In this document: one piece after another, positions 36,705-48,616 of the stretch
Layout of the letters: each line of letters begins with the position of its first letter
Numbering within the stretch: the stretch's first letter is position 1
Source: Udeniomyces pyricola
Taxonomy: Eukaryota; Basidiomycota; Tremellomycetes; Cystofilobasidiales; Mrakiaceae
NCBI GenBank assembly: GCA_039545295.1
Contig: BCIK01000006.1
Coordinates: forward strand, 62,001 to 126,000
Direction of reading: 5' to 3'
Length of the DNA: 64,000 bases
Made by a program: the position numbers and the translations under genes
Notes under the pieces: model-generated
Seen by the model: the letters and a program-made list of their open reading frames with translations, nothing else
What the model was told of the DNA's origin: nothing
Database searches by the model: none

Positions 36705-39131
36705 ATGTCGTTCGAAACCCCCGGGTGGAACGTTCCAGCCCCCTCAGCCTCCATCGACTCCAACCCCCTCGCTTCGACCTCGACCAACAACAAGCGCAAG
36801 CGTCCATCGTCCTCAACCACTTCTGGTGTCAACGACGACAAGGTTGCCTCTGTCGGAGTCAACCTCGAGAAGCTCATGGCTCAGATGGAGCGGGAAGAAA
36901 AGGCGTCCAAGGAAGGCGGACCCGTCGGTAAAAAGGCCAAAGAAAAGGAAGAGGCCAAGAAGGGTAGGGATGCTAAAAAGGCCCTCGGGGGTACTCCAAC
37001 TCGAGCCGTCGCTGGAGGTTCAGCTGGAGCCGTAGGTCAGAGCTCGGGTGGAAAGTCAAAGGAAGGAGACAAGTCGCAGCAGCAACGACCGAACAAGAAG
37101 AATTTCAACGCGACTAAGCCATCAACAACGTCATCAGCCGTCGCTCCTCCCACGCCTACCATCTCGACTTCCACCTCTGAACCAGCCGCCAAAAAGCCCA
37201 AACTTACCAAAGCTGAAAAGAAGCGTGCCTTGCAAGCTGCGGTCGATGCCGCTGGTGGGAACGTCGCCTCGTCAGTTGGATCGGCGGCGACACCTGCTGC
37301 GACGGTCGTCCTCCCTACCACGGTCCCTACCAAGGCGGTCCCTACAAAGGTCGCTCAGGATCCTGCTCCTGTTCCCGCTCCCATCGTTACCGCCGCCGCA
37401 CCTTCACCAGCTCCTACCTCTAAAAAGGCAAAGAAAGCTGCCACTAAGAAGCAGCAGCAGCAGCAACAATCTACCGCAGACGTCACCATGTCCGCCCCCG
37501 CAAGTACCGGTGATGAGTCTGCCGCAGACATGACCGTCCGCAATGCTGTCGAGGTCCCGTTGGACGACGATCTTCCAGTTCAGAACCAGGAGGGACTCAC
37601 GACGATGCAGGCCAAGATGAAAGCCCGATTGGAAGGCGCTAGGTTCAGGTGTGTGTGTTTTCTCTGTTTTTAAGTTTTTTTTATTCATTTTTTCTTCATA
37701 CAAGAAGATGTATCGGTTTTTTTCCTTTGGAATTGCTGGGACGAGTGTCTCAAAAAAGGAACCCGGTTTTTTTTTTTGTTCAGCCTTTGTCAGTTTTGTA
37801 AAGTGTTGCCTTGAAATTGACGTCTCTCTCTCTCTGTTTCACTTTATTCAAATCCGTTTCTGATCTTTTTTTCCCTTAGGTGGATCAACGAGCAACTCTA
37901 CACGACTAGTTCCGAGTCTGCGCTCGAGATGATGAAGGCCGATCCATCTGTCTTTGCCGATGTACGTCTCGTTACACACACACACACACACACACACACC
38001 AATAAAAAAGAAGAAAAAAAAAAACACCACCTTGCCATCTTGATCTCGATCTAGTTTGGGTTATAGTACAGAAATGGACCCAATTCTCATCCTCATTCCA
38101 CCTCCTTCTTTTCACTCCTCTCTTCTCTTCCTTCCTTTTTTTTTTCTCCCTCTCCCAGTACCACCAAGGGTTCCGTCACCAAGCTTCCGGTTGGCCTTCT
38201 TCCCCCGTCGGCCTCCTCACATCGCGTATCGTAGGCCTTCTTCCCATCCCTCCCTCCTCTACTCCTTCCATCGGTGGACCCCTCATCATCGACCTCGGCG
38301 CAGGCGATGCTCAACTCGCCAAAGACCTCTCTCCTCTCGGTTACAACGTCCTCAGTTACGACCTCATCGGCGATGACGACGGTCTCGGTTGGGTCGCGGA
38401 AGCAGATTACTGTCAGCGAATCCCATTGCCGGGTAAGGAGAGTTATGAGATGTTGACTGTGGGAGGTGGTGGGGGGAGATGTGTGGATGGTGCGGTGTGT
38501 TGCTTGAGTTTGATGGGTAGGAATTGGCTCGGAGGCGTCAGGGAGATCGCTAGGGTCTTGAAGCATGGGTGATTACCTTTTTTTTTTGGCTTCCCTCTTT
38601 TTCTACTCTTTCTTCTTTTTCTCAAAGGTTACCCATACTAACCATCCTCCTTTCTTCTTCTTCTCCTCCTCCTCACGTTCGTCTCATCCTTACTCTTCCC
38701 TCCTCCTCCCTCCCTCCCTCAAGTGGCGTGTACGAGATTGCAGAAATCACTTCTCGGATGCCTTCGCCTCAAGCCTTTATCGATATGGTCTCTTCCCTCG
38801 GCTTCAAACTCACCCGCAAAGTCAGTCTTTCTCTTCTTCTTCTTCTTCCCATTTCTCTCCTTTACCAACGAAACCTCTTTCCCTCTCTTCCTTTTACTTT
38901 CCTCCCACCTCCTTATATTCATTACTCTCCATACTCACACTACCCCTTCCCTCCCCCCCCCCTTTCCCTTTTTTTTTTCTTTGTTAGGACGACTCCAACA
39001 CACACTTCATCCACTTCTCCTTCATCCGTCAAGGCGCCCAGACGTGGTCCCAAAACGACACCTTATCCTGGGACGACGTCCTCAAGAAAGGTGAAGAAGT
39101 CCTCAAAGCGTGCGTCTACAAAAAACGGTAG
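36705..39131 (+). CDS. RRP8: RRP8, 25S rRNA adenine-N1 methyltransferase
   Basis: Five exons: 36705-37648, 37880-37961, 38159-38568, 38724-38820, 38988-39131, giving 558 residues. Rrp8 is a nucleolar SAM-dependent enzyme that makes m1A in helix 25.1 of the large rRNA in yeast. The first ~300 residues are low-complexity, Lys/Ala/Ser/Pro-rich with KKAK clusters and a run of seven Gln, as expected of a nucleolar targeting arm. The catalytic part begins MKARLEGARFRWINEQLYTT, then YHQGFRHQASGWP, the SAM motif LIIDLGAGDAQLAKDL, CCLSLMGRNWLGGVREIARV, and GGVYEIAEITSRMPSP. The C-terminus CVYKKR is usual. Intron 2 carries a CA microsatellite. The open frame runs 65 codons upstream of this ATG, but the chosen start (agtcATGTCG) gives the normal MSF-type beginning. 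Confidence 0.94.
37974..37999. repeat. (CA)n microsatellite in RRP8 intron 2
   Basis: About 13 CA units start a dozen bases after the donor of the second RRP8 intron (37962-38158). Confidence 0.9.
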
Positions 39132-40010
39132 AAAAAAAAAAAGAAACACGTCCGACCCTTCCTCCAACAACCCCCCCCCCCCTCAACAACAACAAAAAAA
39201 AAGAAGAAGAAAAAAAAAGAGACCTTATCCAATGCTATCTCCATCCATCCCTACCTAGTGTTCGTGTCGATATCATGCGTTTTTTTTTCTTTCCACTCTC
39301 CCTTTTCCTCCCCCCCCCTCGGCCCTCCTTTTTCCAAAACCCCCAAATGTTTGGACAAAGGCCTTATACCTAGCGTGTCAAGCTTGCTCTCTCTCTCTCT
39401 CTTTTTTTTTCTTTCTTTTCTTTTTTTTTTGGGCGAGGATCGACTTTCGGTCATGACTCAAACCACGAATGGAATCTGCATTTCCAGAAAAAAAAATGAA
39501 AATAGAAACCCTTGAAAATCCACGTGCAACCCCCCCCCCCCTTTCAAAAAACTTCAAGCCGTCGTCTGGCCTCCACTTTTTGTTTTGTTTATAATTGAAA
39601 AAAACCCATATATATGTGCCCCCCCAAGATAGAAGAACACCCTTTCAAAAAAAGTCCCCCCTCCAATTTAAAAAAAAAAAAAAAAAAAGAAAAACATCAA
39701 TGAAACGTCCCGTCCTCCTCTTCCTTCCCGCGCCATACATGCATGCATACATACACACATACCCACCACGATCGCCATCCCCACATCCCAAAACAAGACT
39801 CCCATGTCAAAACAGGAATACATCACGTCATAAGCAATAATAATAACAATAAAAAAAAGAAAGCAAAAAGGGGAGAGAGAAGAAGAAAGAAAAAAAAAAA
39901 GACGAAGGGAAAAAAAAAATCATTCATTCAATTCATTCATTCATCAACTCAAACGTCGAAGAGAAAGAGAAGAAGAAAAAGATGGGAGCATAGGGAGAAA
40001 TTAAGGTGAG

Positions 40011-40050
<40 letters not shown>

Positions 40051-40330
40051 AAAGGGGAGAAAGGGAGGGGAGTAAACGAAACCCGACAAATAAAAACAAG
40101 GAGAAAGAAGGGGAGAAGAAGAAGGGGGGTGGGGATTCATCAAGTCGACAAAAGAGAGAGAGAGAGAGATAGTAAAGAAGAAGAAGAAAAGCTAACAACA
40201 ACAGGATCGCACCATCATCCACACTCCCCCCCTCCCCCCTCCCTGTCTCTCCCGTCCTTTCTCTCTCACTTTCTTTTCTCGCCTTTTCTCACTCCCATCT
40301 CCCGCCCCCCCCCTTTTTTTCCAACTCCGC
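39132..40330. other. Convergent low-complexity stretch between RRP8 and SCS2
   Basis: 1.2 kb without a gene. C+T-rich sequence and C runs dominate to about 39470, then mixed A-rich sequence, then A+G-rich sequence 39840-40190 with a GA run at about 40016-40046, and a final C-rich block next to the SCS2 stop. Predicted Lys- or Ser-rich frames come only from this composition. Confidence 0.5.
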
Positions 40331-42648
40331 TCAGAAGAAAATGTACGTCAACACAAACACACCCAACATCAACGCCGCAACCACTTCCATCGGGACACCA
40401 GTCGTCGTCGTCGTCGTCCCTTGCTGCAGCTGCTGTTGCTGCATCGAATTCACGACCTGCTCCTTGACCAGCCCAGCCTTCTCCCCGACCGTCTCCAAGG
40501 CATCCCCTCCACGCTTCCTCAAGCCCGTCGCGATCGCGCTCGGATCCCTCGTCGCCTCCGTCAACTTCTCCTGGAGCAACGCGATTTCCTTCTTAGCGAG
40601 CGCGAGGAGGGCTTCGGGGCTCGTGACGGCTTCCGAGGTCGTCGCGGACGACGCCAACGATTTGATCGGCGCGCCTGGCTCGTGAGAAGCAGGCGACGAC
40701 GCCAAACCGGTCGCGGTCGAGGTAGTACTAGTCGCGGTGGTAGAAGACGAAAGAGGCGCGTTTCTCGATGCAGCAGCCGAAGACGAGGTTGACTCGTTCG
40801 AACCGGATCCGAGCGCTCCGCCTTGGATGACGGATCCCGTCGGGAGTGGGCCTTGAGGGTGACCTCCCAACGCGATCGGCGCGCTCAGGTCGATACCGCC
40901 GTTCGAAGGAGCCGAAGAAGAAGAGGAAGTCGGAGGGAGCGAGGACGCAAAAGCGGAAGAGGTGCTCGACGTCGTGTTGTTATTGGAAGAGGGAAGGGTA
41001 GTGTCGGCCTGGTGGAATTGGGTAGAGGTGTTGGACGGGGAGGAGAGCCCGTTGACGTGGGTGTTAGGCTACAGGAAGCAGGGGGGGGAAACAAAACGCG
41101 TCAGGAAAAGCTGGAGACGCACGGCATTTATCGCATATTAAGACAGACAGCAAGACCAATGAAGAAAAGAAGAAAAAGAGAAAGAGAAGACGGAAACGTG
41201 TATCTCCTGGAGAGAAACCATTACACAACGAGATGACGCACCGTTCCATCAATGAGAACCGATCGATCGGCGTCGTCGACCGCGCCACTCTGTCCATCCT
41301 CATCCCCGGCGTCGAGGTAGACGCATCGAATCTTTTGCTCGTGGATCGCGCCTCGGTTCTCCTGCTCTATCGAGCTCCACTGTGATAAACAGCATAAAAA
41401 AAGAAAAGGGGTAAGATTAAGCAGGTGACGCGCCGTGTCCGTCATCATCGATTGGAGATGCCTGACGCGTACAGAGAACGAGAGATTCAAGTGGAAGCGA
41501 GCAACAGCATACACTATGCAACTCTACTGGCCGTCGTTGGTCGGCCAAGAAGAAGCAGCAAAGGAAAGAAAAAAAAGGCAAAAGGCAAAGAAAACGGGAC
41601 GCACGACTTCGGCCAGAGAGAGCACCTCCTTATCACTGGAGATGATGGCGCTCTGAACAAGGAACTTGTCTTTGCACTTGGCCCCCGCAGGAGGGTCTTG
41701 TGCCATGGGCTGCAGAAGGACTGTCGGATGATATCAGGAGGGGCATATCAAGGGAGGAAGACATAAAATACGGAGGGATTTCAGCCAGGGGGAATCCCAA
41801 GGACCGGAAGGAGAAGAGGAAAGATGGGCCATCGCAAATGGGCGGAACGAGACTGACCAGAAACCTCGACCTGCTCTCCAGGCTCGATGCGACCCGAGTT
41901 GGGTCGGACGCAGTACTGCCAGATAGAGCAGTCGATAGGTGTATGAGAACGTTAGTTACATGAACGAATGTCTGGAGTGACAGGACAGATGGGATGGGAT
42001 GAGATAGGACGAGCACACGACGCAGCATGGCCCCCGGGGAATGGTGTCGTCATGCAGGCGAGGCCTCGAATCAGTGGGTATGAGGATCGACGTCTGCTCT
42101 TCCCCCTTGCCCCCCCCTGCCCCCCCTTCACTTCCTTGAACTTCGCTTCTCGCTTTTTACGCGTTCTTTGGCTCTTATACCATCGTCAGCGTTCTCTTGC
42201 TTGGACGCGTGGCAAGTTTGATGTAGTCATTGCGACGGCCGGCGTCTTGCGAGTCGCGAAATAATGTGAGGACGCGGTGAACGGGCAGAGAGGGAGAGAA
42301 GGAAGGGGGGGGAGGGGGGAAGGAGGAGAGAGAGAAAGCACGCCTGACGACGACGCCGCTTACCTGCTTGGGCGCGGTCGTCTTGATCTTGAAGGCGATG
42401 GACTCGGCGTTTGAGTTGGAAACGACGAGTGTCTTCTTGACGAGGTGTGTCAAGGGTCCTGAGTGGGTGGAGAAGGGGATGGGATGGAATTGGCGCGTGA
42501 GCAGATGCAAAAGAGAAAGGGAAAGGGAGGAAAGAGTTGAGAGATGGGATGATGATGAGCGACAAGGCACAGAGCAGCACCGGAGAGGAAAAGAGAGATA
42601 TGTACGGGAAAAGGCGAGCTGGGCGGAAGGGGTGAGTTCGACGCTCAT
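40331..42648 (-). CDS. SCS2: Tail-anchored VAP/SCS2 ER contact-site protein
   Basis: Six exons: 42648-42606, 42458-42364, 41915-41858, 41720-41605, 41379-41242, 41068-40331, giving 395 residues. VAPs sit in the ER membrane, bind FFAT-motif proteins and tether ER to plasma membrane, endosomes and other organelles. The N-terminal MSP domain reads MSVELTPSAQLAFSRPLTH, FKIKTTAPKQYCVRPNSGRI, EPGEQVEV, CKDKFLVQSAI and IHEQKIRCVYLD. The long linker is Ser/Thr/Asn-rich, then a short coiled coil (LALAKKEIALLQEKLTEA) and a C-terminal membrane helix ending MEVVAALMLGVFVLTYIFF with almost no residues after it, as for tail-anchored proteins. The Gly after the first strand of the family motif (FRGP) is lacking. 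The exon structure of the MSP part matches the short gene at 9387. Confidence 0.93.
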
Positions 42649-42948
42649 GTTTTGGGTGATGGCAGAAGGGCAAGGGGGGGAGGGGAGGGGGAACAATGAA
42701 GAAGGAAGAAGGCACGAGGGCTGATTGATTAGGTGAAGGATGTCGCAAGGGGGAGGTTGCAGCTCATCCAAAGGGGAAAGGGGAAAGGGGAANCCCCGCC
42801 GATCACAGTCAGCATGTCAGCTTGCGTCAGCAGCGCCAGCGAATAGAAACTCATCCTTGTCATTTTTTGATAATATATCTTCATCTTTCATCTATACATA
42901 TTTATATTTATATATATAACCACATATACATATATGGATATATATATC
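42649..42948. other. Spacer between the ABHD11-like gene and SCS2
   Basis: 300 bases between two minus-strand genes include the SCS2 promoter. An N lies at 42793 next to a G/A tract and C run, and AT-rich TATATA strings occur at 42895-42950. Confidence 0.4.
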
Positions 42949-45425
42949 TCAAGCACTATCCTTCACTCCCAACTTCGCCTGTTCCCTCTCGATCGCAGCC
43001 ATCTCACCCTGCCTCATCATCTCATCCTCCCCTTGCCTCCTCTCCATCATCTCCGCTTCCCCTTCTCCACTCCCGTCACCCAACCCCAACCTCTCCTTCT
43101 CCCTCTGTTCCTCCTCCTGCTCCTTTGCAAACCTCAAGAACCTCACGACCGACGTCACAAACTCCTTAGGCCGTTCGGCATGGACCCAATGGTCCGTATC
43201 GAGCGTGTCGAGTCGCAGGTTGGGGAAGAACGCTCGACCGATGGGAAGGTTCCTGCGGTTGATGTACTTTGAGATGTTGCCTTTGATCATCAGCGTCGGA
43301 CCGGTCCAGGTGATTTCTCCAACCTGATCAGATGGGTGTATATACATATGTATATTCAAGAGAAAGAGGGAGGGAGGGAGAGGAGAGGGACGGGAAGAGG
43401 GATTGTAAGGGAGAGAGATGAAGCAGATGAATTCAATTTCAGAAGCCAACAGCAGATGAGTCAGGAAAAAAAAAACAAAGGACAACAACCGACAACATAC
43501 GCGAGTCAGCCAAAGAGATCCGAGACAACTCACACACACACACATACACACGTATATACAAACCTAACGACAATGACGTACGTTGAATGGGAACTGGCCA
43601 ATCTCTTCGATCGCATCTCGGATGAGGGCCAAAGGGACGCGGAACGATACGCGGCCGTCGAGAATGAGGGAGTTGGTCAGAAGAAACTGTCGAATGGGAA
43701 GAGCCTGTAACGAGAAGTTTGGTATGTTTGATAGTGACACAAATCCGAAAGGAGCGGTTGAAAATGGAGTGTTATCGTTATCATCAGCAAGACAGGTATC
43801 GGAAAAGAGGGAGAAAGAGAGAAAAATGCAAACAAGTGTTAAGATGGGTCTTTTCTGTATCCTTTTGTTCTCTTCTTCGTCCCTCTCCCTCTTCTTCACG
43901 ATGAAGGAAACAAAGACAGGGAGACAAATAAAGAGAGAAACGCAATCGGCATAATCAACGCACGGGTTCGGATTGGGCGAGGATTTCGTCAGCCCGCTGT
44001 TTGGACATGACACGTTGGGATTCAATGTCGATCAGAGCGTTGGCGTACTTGTAGAACCTGATACATATTGTGGCAAGCAAGTGCGGATGTGGCAGTAGAG
44101 AAANAAAAAAAAAGGGGGGGGGGGAAGAGAGGGACGACGATCGAAAGCGAAGAAGATGAGAAAGAAGATAAGCGCACCGAAAAAAAAGAAAGAAAGACAA
44201 AGAGCAATGAGAAGATGGATCACGATGAAGCAACCCTAACGATCCAGGTGGGTACCCGAAAACGACAAGGGTCAACCTACTCGATGTAAAACTAGATATC
44301 AAGAAGAGATGAACACTGACTCAGGGGAAATCTTGCCACTTGAAGGGGCCATGTCGACCGAGATCAACGTGCGTACGTGGGCGTTCAACTTGGGATGAAG
44401 GGCTGTTGCCATGACTGCCTTACCACCCCTACGACGCCACATCATCATCGCCCAGAGAAATGCAAGATAAGACAGAGAGAGATCCAAGAAGATCAGTCGC
44501 GAGGGTTGATATGATATACATGGAGGGGAAAATGGTCATGAAAGGGTCACGAACATGGAATGTCCCATGAGGTGGACTGATTTTTCGGCCAGGCCTTGAT
44601 CTTTGAAGAACGTCGAGATATCCGAAGCCATCCTGAAAGGGAAGATACCAGGTACGGAAGAAGGAGAAGAAGAAGAAAAAAAGTACAAGGAGCAAAACGA
44701 ATGAAAGGCAAGACATCAATGGGTAGAGTCGAGGCAAAGTGGATCGGTCAGGGGCTTAGAATCATGAAAGAACGATCCTGCGAGAGAGCAACGAGGTCAG
44801 AGGGTGGAGAAGGTCAGATCTGGAGAAAACGTACGCCATGTACGTATGAGGAGTAGCGTGTGGAGCGTCTCCATGGTTCCGAAGATCCTATAGAGATGGA
44901 TAAAAGACGGGTCAGCCAAGCTTTGAAGCGATTCATGCTAGCGATCAACGAGAGCGGCCAGCAACTGTTGGGGATGAAGGGAAAAAAGTCGAAAAGGACG
45001 GACAAGCGCGTAGACAGGCATGTTGAGTTCCTTGGCGAATGCCTTGCAAAGCGATCTCCAACTGAAAGGGATGGATCGAGGTCATGAAAGGAGTTAGAAC
45101 ATGATGGTGATCAGAGAACGACAGTCGGTCGGTTGATGAGAGAAAGAGAGAGAGAGAGAGAGCGCGCCAATGGAGAGGGGGATGAGGGGTGTGTGTGTGT
45201 TTAGTTCGAAGCAGGCGCTCACTTTTGCTTGGAGCCAAAGAGACCATGAGCAATGACGAGGGTCTCGCGAGGAGGACCTTCAGGTTGAGGGCTGGGTGGC
45301 TCGGTAAGGATGAAGGGGAGCTTGACAGGCTCGGGTATGACGGGGAGGGAACTCAGGGTTCTCGTTAAAGGGGCTCGACCGGAGATGAGCCGAAGATTCG
45401 GAAGGGTTGAGCGAAGGAATAACAT
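42949..45425 (-). CDS. Alpha/beta hydrolase of the ABHD11 (Imo32) family, probably mitochondrial
   Basis: Eight exons: 45425-45223, 45061-45004, 44887-44835, 44632-44555, 44428-44321, 44057-43964, 43704-43582, 43323-42949, giving 363 residues. ABHD11-type serine hydrolases are mitochondrial matrix proteins; human ABHD11 protects lipoylated 2-oxoglutarate dehydrogenase. The N-terminus is basic with Arg, Ser and Leu and no acidic residue (MLFLRSTLPNLRLISGRAPL), like a presequence. The core shows ETLVIAHGLFGSKQNWRSL (oxyanion-hole HGLFGS), the family DLRNHGDAPH, the nucleophile elbow MGHSMGGKAVMA (Ser about residue 128, split by an intron), VDMAPS and the catalytic His in TDHWVHAERP. The last ~55 residues are a charged Glu/Arg/Met-rich extension beyond the normal domain end. 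Substrate cannot be read from sequence. Confidence 0.9.
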
Positions 45426-45704
45426 TGTTGAGCTTGATTGGACGGGGGCGGTCTCGATGGCACAGTAGTTTCGAAGCCAATATGGTTTTCTGGAATATTC
45501 AGGATGAGATGCGGGCTGATGGGAAGGATAGGGTATGAGACGATGATGATGATGATGATGATGATGATTGATGATGATCGATGACGCTGAGCCGGAATAA
45601 TGAATGATATCAAGACTGTGAACACAAGAGAGAAAGAGAGAAGCGTTTCTGCCCCCTACTCACTTATCACACGCCCACCCACATCCAACACGCCAGTCCC
45701 ATCC
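45426..45704. promoter_or_regulatory. Shared divergent promoter: ABHD11-like gene / SR-cyclophilin
   Basis: 279 bases lie between two start codons. The region holds a (GAT)n trinucleotide run at about 45542-45569, roughly 120-145 bases from the hydrolase start and 135-160 from the cyclophilin start. Confidence 0.45.
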
Positions 45705-46300
45705 ATGGCTCCCAATCCACGTACATTCATGGAGTTCTCCCTCGGAGGCCAACCTTCTCAGAGGTCAGTCCATACTATATCCTCATCCAGCCACATCCAA
45801 CCAGTAGCCAACACCATCAATCAACTCACAAACCCCCATACGCGTTCTTGCCTGCTTCCCACCTTCCTTCTACGTCTCTCCATCAATCACAGGGTCGTCT
45901 TTGAGCTCTACGCCGACAAGGTCCCCCGAACGGCCGAAAAGTATGCCTCACCTGTACCCTCTCCTCTGACATCAGCACCTAACCCAGCTGGATCCTTGAG
46001 CCCATCTTTCTGACTTTCTTCGTGCCCTCCTCCCGATCTTTCCTTTCCCTCCTCCGCGCCGGACTTTGGTTGCATTTCCTCCCTATAAGCTTCCGGTTGC
46101 TCTGCCTCGGCACGACTTCGACCCCCTCTGGCACACTTCTCTCTTACACCGACGCGCCCGTCCACCGTGTCATTCCCTCATTCATGGTCCAAGGCGGTGA
46201 TTTCACCAAAAAGAACGGGACTGGTGGCGAAAGCATCTACGGCGGCACGTTTGACGACGAAGATCTCACGGGCAAAGTCGACAAGGAAGGGTCAGTCTTC

Positions 46301-46333
<33 letters not shown>

Positions 46334-47846
46334 ACTCTCACGTCTTTTCTTGATACGACAGCTTGAGCGAATTCTCGTTGGTGCTTTCGTTTGGTATGCT
46401 TTTCAGGCTCCTCGTCATGGCCAACCGCGGACCTAACACGAACGGTAGCCAATTCTTCATCACCCTCGCGCCTTCCCCTCATCTCGATGGCAAGCACTGC
46501 GTCTTTGGTCGCGTCGTTTCTGGCTACGACACCATTAAAGCTATGGAGTCAGTCGAGACGGATGCTCGAGATCGACCCGTTCAAGGCATCGTCATCACCC
46601 GAGCTGGTGAACTCGAACTCGTCAAGAAAGCTCCAGCACCCGCCGCGACCTCTGTCTCCCTTCCTTCTCCTCGACGCGCCAAACGTCGCTCGCTATCTGT
46701 CTCGTCCGATGACGAGCGAAACAAGTCGCCTAGGGTCAAGAAGAGTTCCTCCTTACGACGACGACGCCGATCGGACTCGGTCTCGTCGTCGTCGTCGTCT
46801 TTGTCGTCGAGCGAGGACGACTCGGATTCCGAACCCCGTCGTCGACGCAGTTCGAGATCCAAGAAACAAACCCACAAGGACGAGAAACGGTCCAAGAAAA
46901 GCAGCAGCAGTAAGAGGGACAAGAAGAGCAAACGGAAAGGCGGAGCGGAGGAAGAGGAGGAGACGGATGAGCAGATTGATGCTCGGTTGGAGAGGGAGGA
47001 TCGAGCGCGAGAAGACGCAAAGAAAAAGATGGAGTTGGACGCACTCAAGAAGCGACTTGAACTCGAGAAGAAGGAGAGGGAGAGCAGAGGGGATTCAACT
47101 AGCGTTCGGTACAAAGGTAAGGTTATACTTCAATCACCCCTCCCCCCCCCCCCTTGTTTTTGGTTCTCTTCCTCGGATAGATATGGAGTTTCCCAGTGTG
47201 AAACGGTTCCGATTACATTTGGTGCACGATCCCAACGTTTCCCAGGCCTCCCTTTTTGGTTGACTGATCCGTCTTTTTTTTTTCCTGTTCTTTTTTCTCT
47301 CTTTCTCTTACAGGTCGAGGAGCGATGCGATTCAAAGAGGACTCCAAGTCGCAACCGTCGCTTCCTTCGTACTCGGATCGATCGTCTTACCGAGGTGGTG
47401 CCGCCAGAGGTTCTGATCCTCGTCGTGAAGGAGGCTACAGGGGTAGTGGAGTTTCAGTAAGAGGAGGGGGAGGGGATGCGTGGCGACACGACATGCATGG
47501 TGGAGGACGAACAGACGAACGCTTCGTTAGGGAAGAGAAGCGGTCATCATTGGGAGGGCGTGGACAGATGATCGGAGGGCATACGATCGAAGATCGAGAG
47601 GATGCGAGGGGAGATGGGTCTGTTAGGTTGAGCCGTGATGAGGCATTAGGTGAAAGTACTCGGGTTGACGGGGGAAAGCTTGATTACGGCTTGGGTCCGG
47701 ACGGTGATGCGGAGTCGCGCTCGAGGCAGAGAAGTTTGAGCATCACGCGTAGCGACAGTCGAAGTCCTGTCCGGCCGACGGCGGAGGACAAGGGGGAGGA
47801 GCCTATCGTGCAGGAGGGGATCAAGATCAAGGGTGTGGCGGAATGA
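45705..47846 (+). CDS. SR-rich nuclear cyclophilin (CypG/SRcyp-like)
   Basis: Five exons: 45705-45763, 45893-45940, 46090-46290, 46407-47116, 47314-47846, giving 516 residues. The N-terminal ~175 residues are a cyclophilin domain: [66 protein letters not shown]. The Arg, Phe, Met and Gln of the active site are present; the cyclosporin-contact Trp is His (SPHLDGKH), as in human CypG. The rest is an RS/SR, Lys and Glu-rich tail with long Ser runs, RRRRR clusters, and near the end RGG-like and [10 protein letters not shown] motifs, typical of splicing-associated SR-cyclophilins that bind phosphorylated RNA polymerase II or splicing factors. A divergent loop ([10 protein letters not shown]) replaces the usual TGEKG region. 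Confidence 0.92.
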
Positions 47847-48616
47847 TGATGTTGGAAGGAGGAAAGAGGATGACGGGGTTGTTTTATGGATTGATGATGA
47901 ACCGCGGACCAGAGAATATATATATATATATACAGTGGCACATAACTAAGATGGATTGCGGCGATTATTCTGCGCTGATATGATGTGCAGTTCTGCTTGC
48001 GATTTATAAGCTGATTTGGCTAGAAAGCGGGACGCGGCGGGATTCGATTCGACAAGGAAGAACAATGTGATGAAGAGTTTGTATGGATACCTGTATTGAT
48101 AGCTGTGTGGTCGTTACATGAAGAATCTCTTGATGAGGTGTGCGATTGCAAGTATAAAACAAGACGCGTCTGGCTATATAACACGGTATCTATTGTATAT
48201 TCATGCAATAGATATATATGTATCATCGTCATCATAGTAATTTGGCCGGCGGCGGTGATGTAGCAGGTCTGTCACGTTGCCTGGTCGATCCTTCCCAGTT
48301 CCTTGCCTGGCTTCTCCGCTCGCCCCCTTTGCTTCGGTCGNCCCCCCCCCCCCTTCGTCTCGCCTCCCCATCCTCCTCCTTCCCCTCTTCCTATTCCTGC
48401 GCTTTGACGTCTCTCTCGTAGCGATCAACCCCTCCTCTCGGCCCCGTCGTCCTCTTCCTTCCCCATCGGCCGCCCATTCCCCACCTTACCTCCGACGCCT
48501 TCCTTCCATTCGACGACAACGTCTCTGGCCCTTTCGTCTTCCACTCTTTCCCCCTCCCCCCCCCCCCCCCCCCCCCTCAACGCAACTACGGCGCGTGCCC
48601 CCTTTTCAGCCCCATC
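47847..48616. promoter_or_regulatory. Intergenic region upstream of the CPS1-like gene
   Basis: 770 bases without a gene. (AT)n occurs at about 47918-47932; an N precedes a C run at 48341; a 21-C run lies at 48556-48576, about 40 bases before the proposed start. The 3' flank of the SR-cyclophilin and the CPS1 promoter must be here. Confidence 0.4.

Noticed and set aside
26054..47846. Idea that the two cyclophilins, RPB8 and RRP8 form an RNA-processing gene cluster
   Set aside because: They are interrupted by unrelated membrane and metabolic genes, lie on both strands and are widespread housekeeping genes; the proximity is probably chance.
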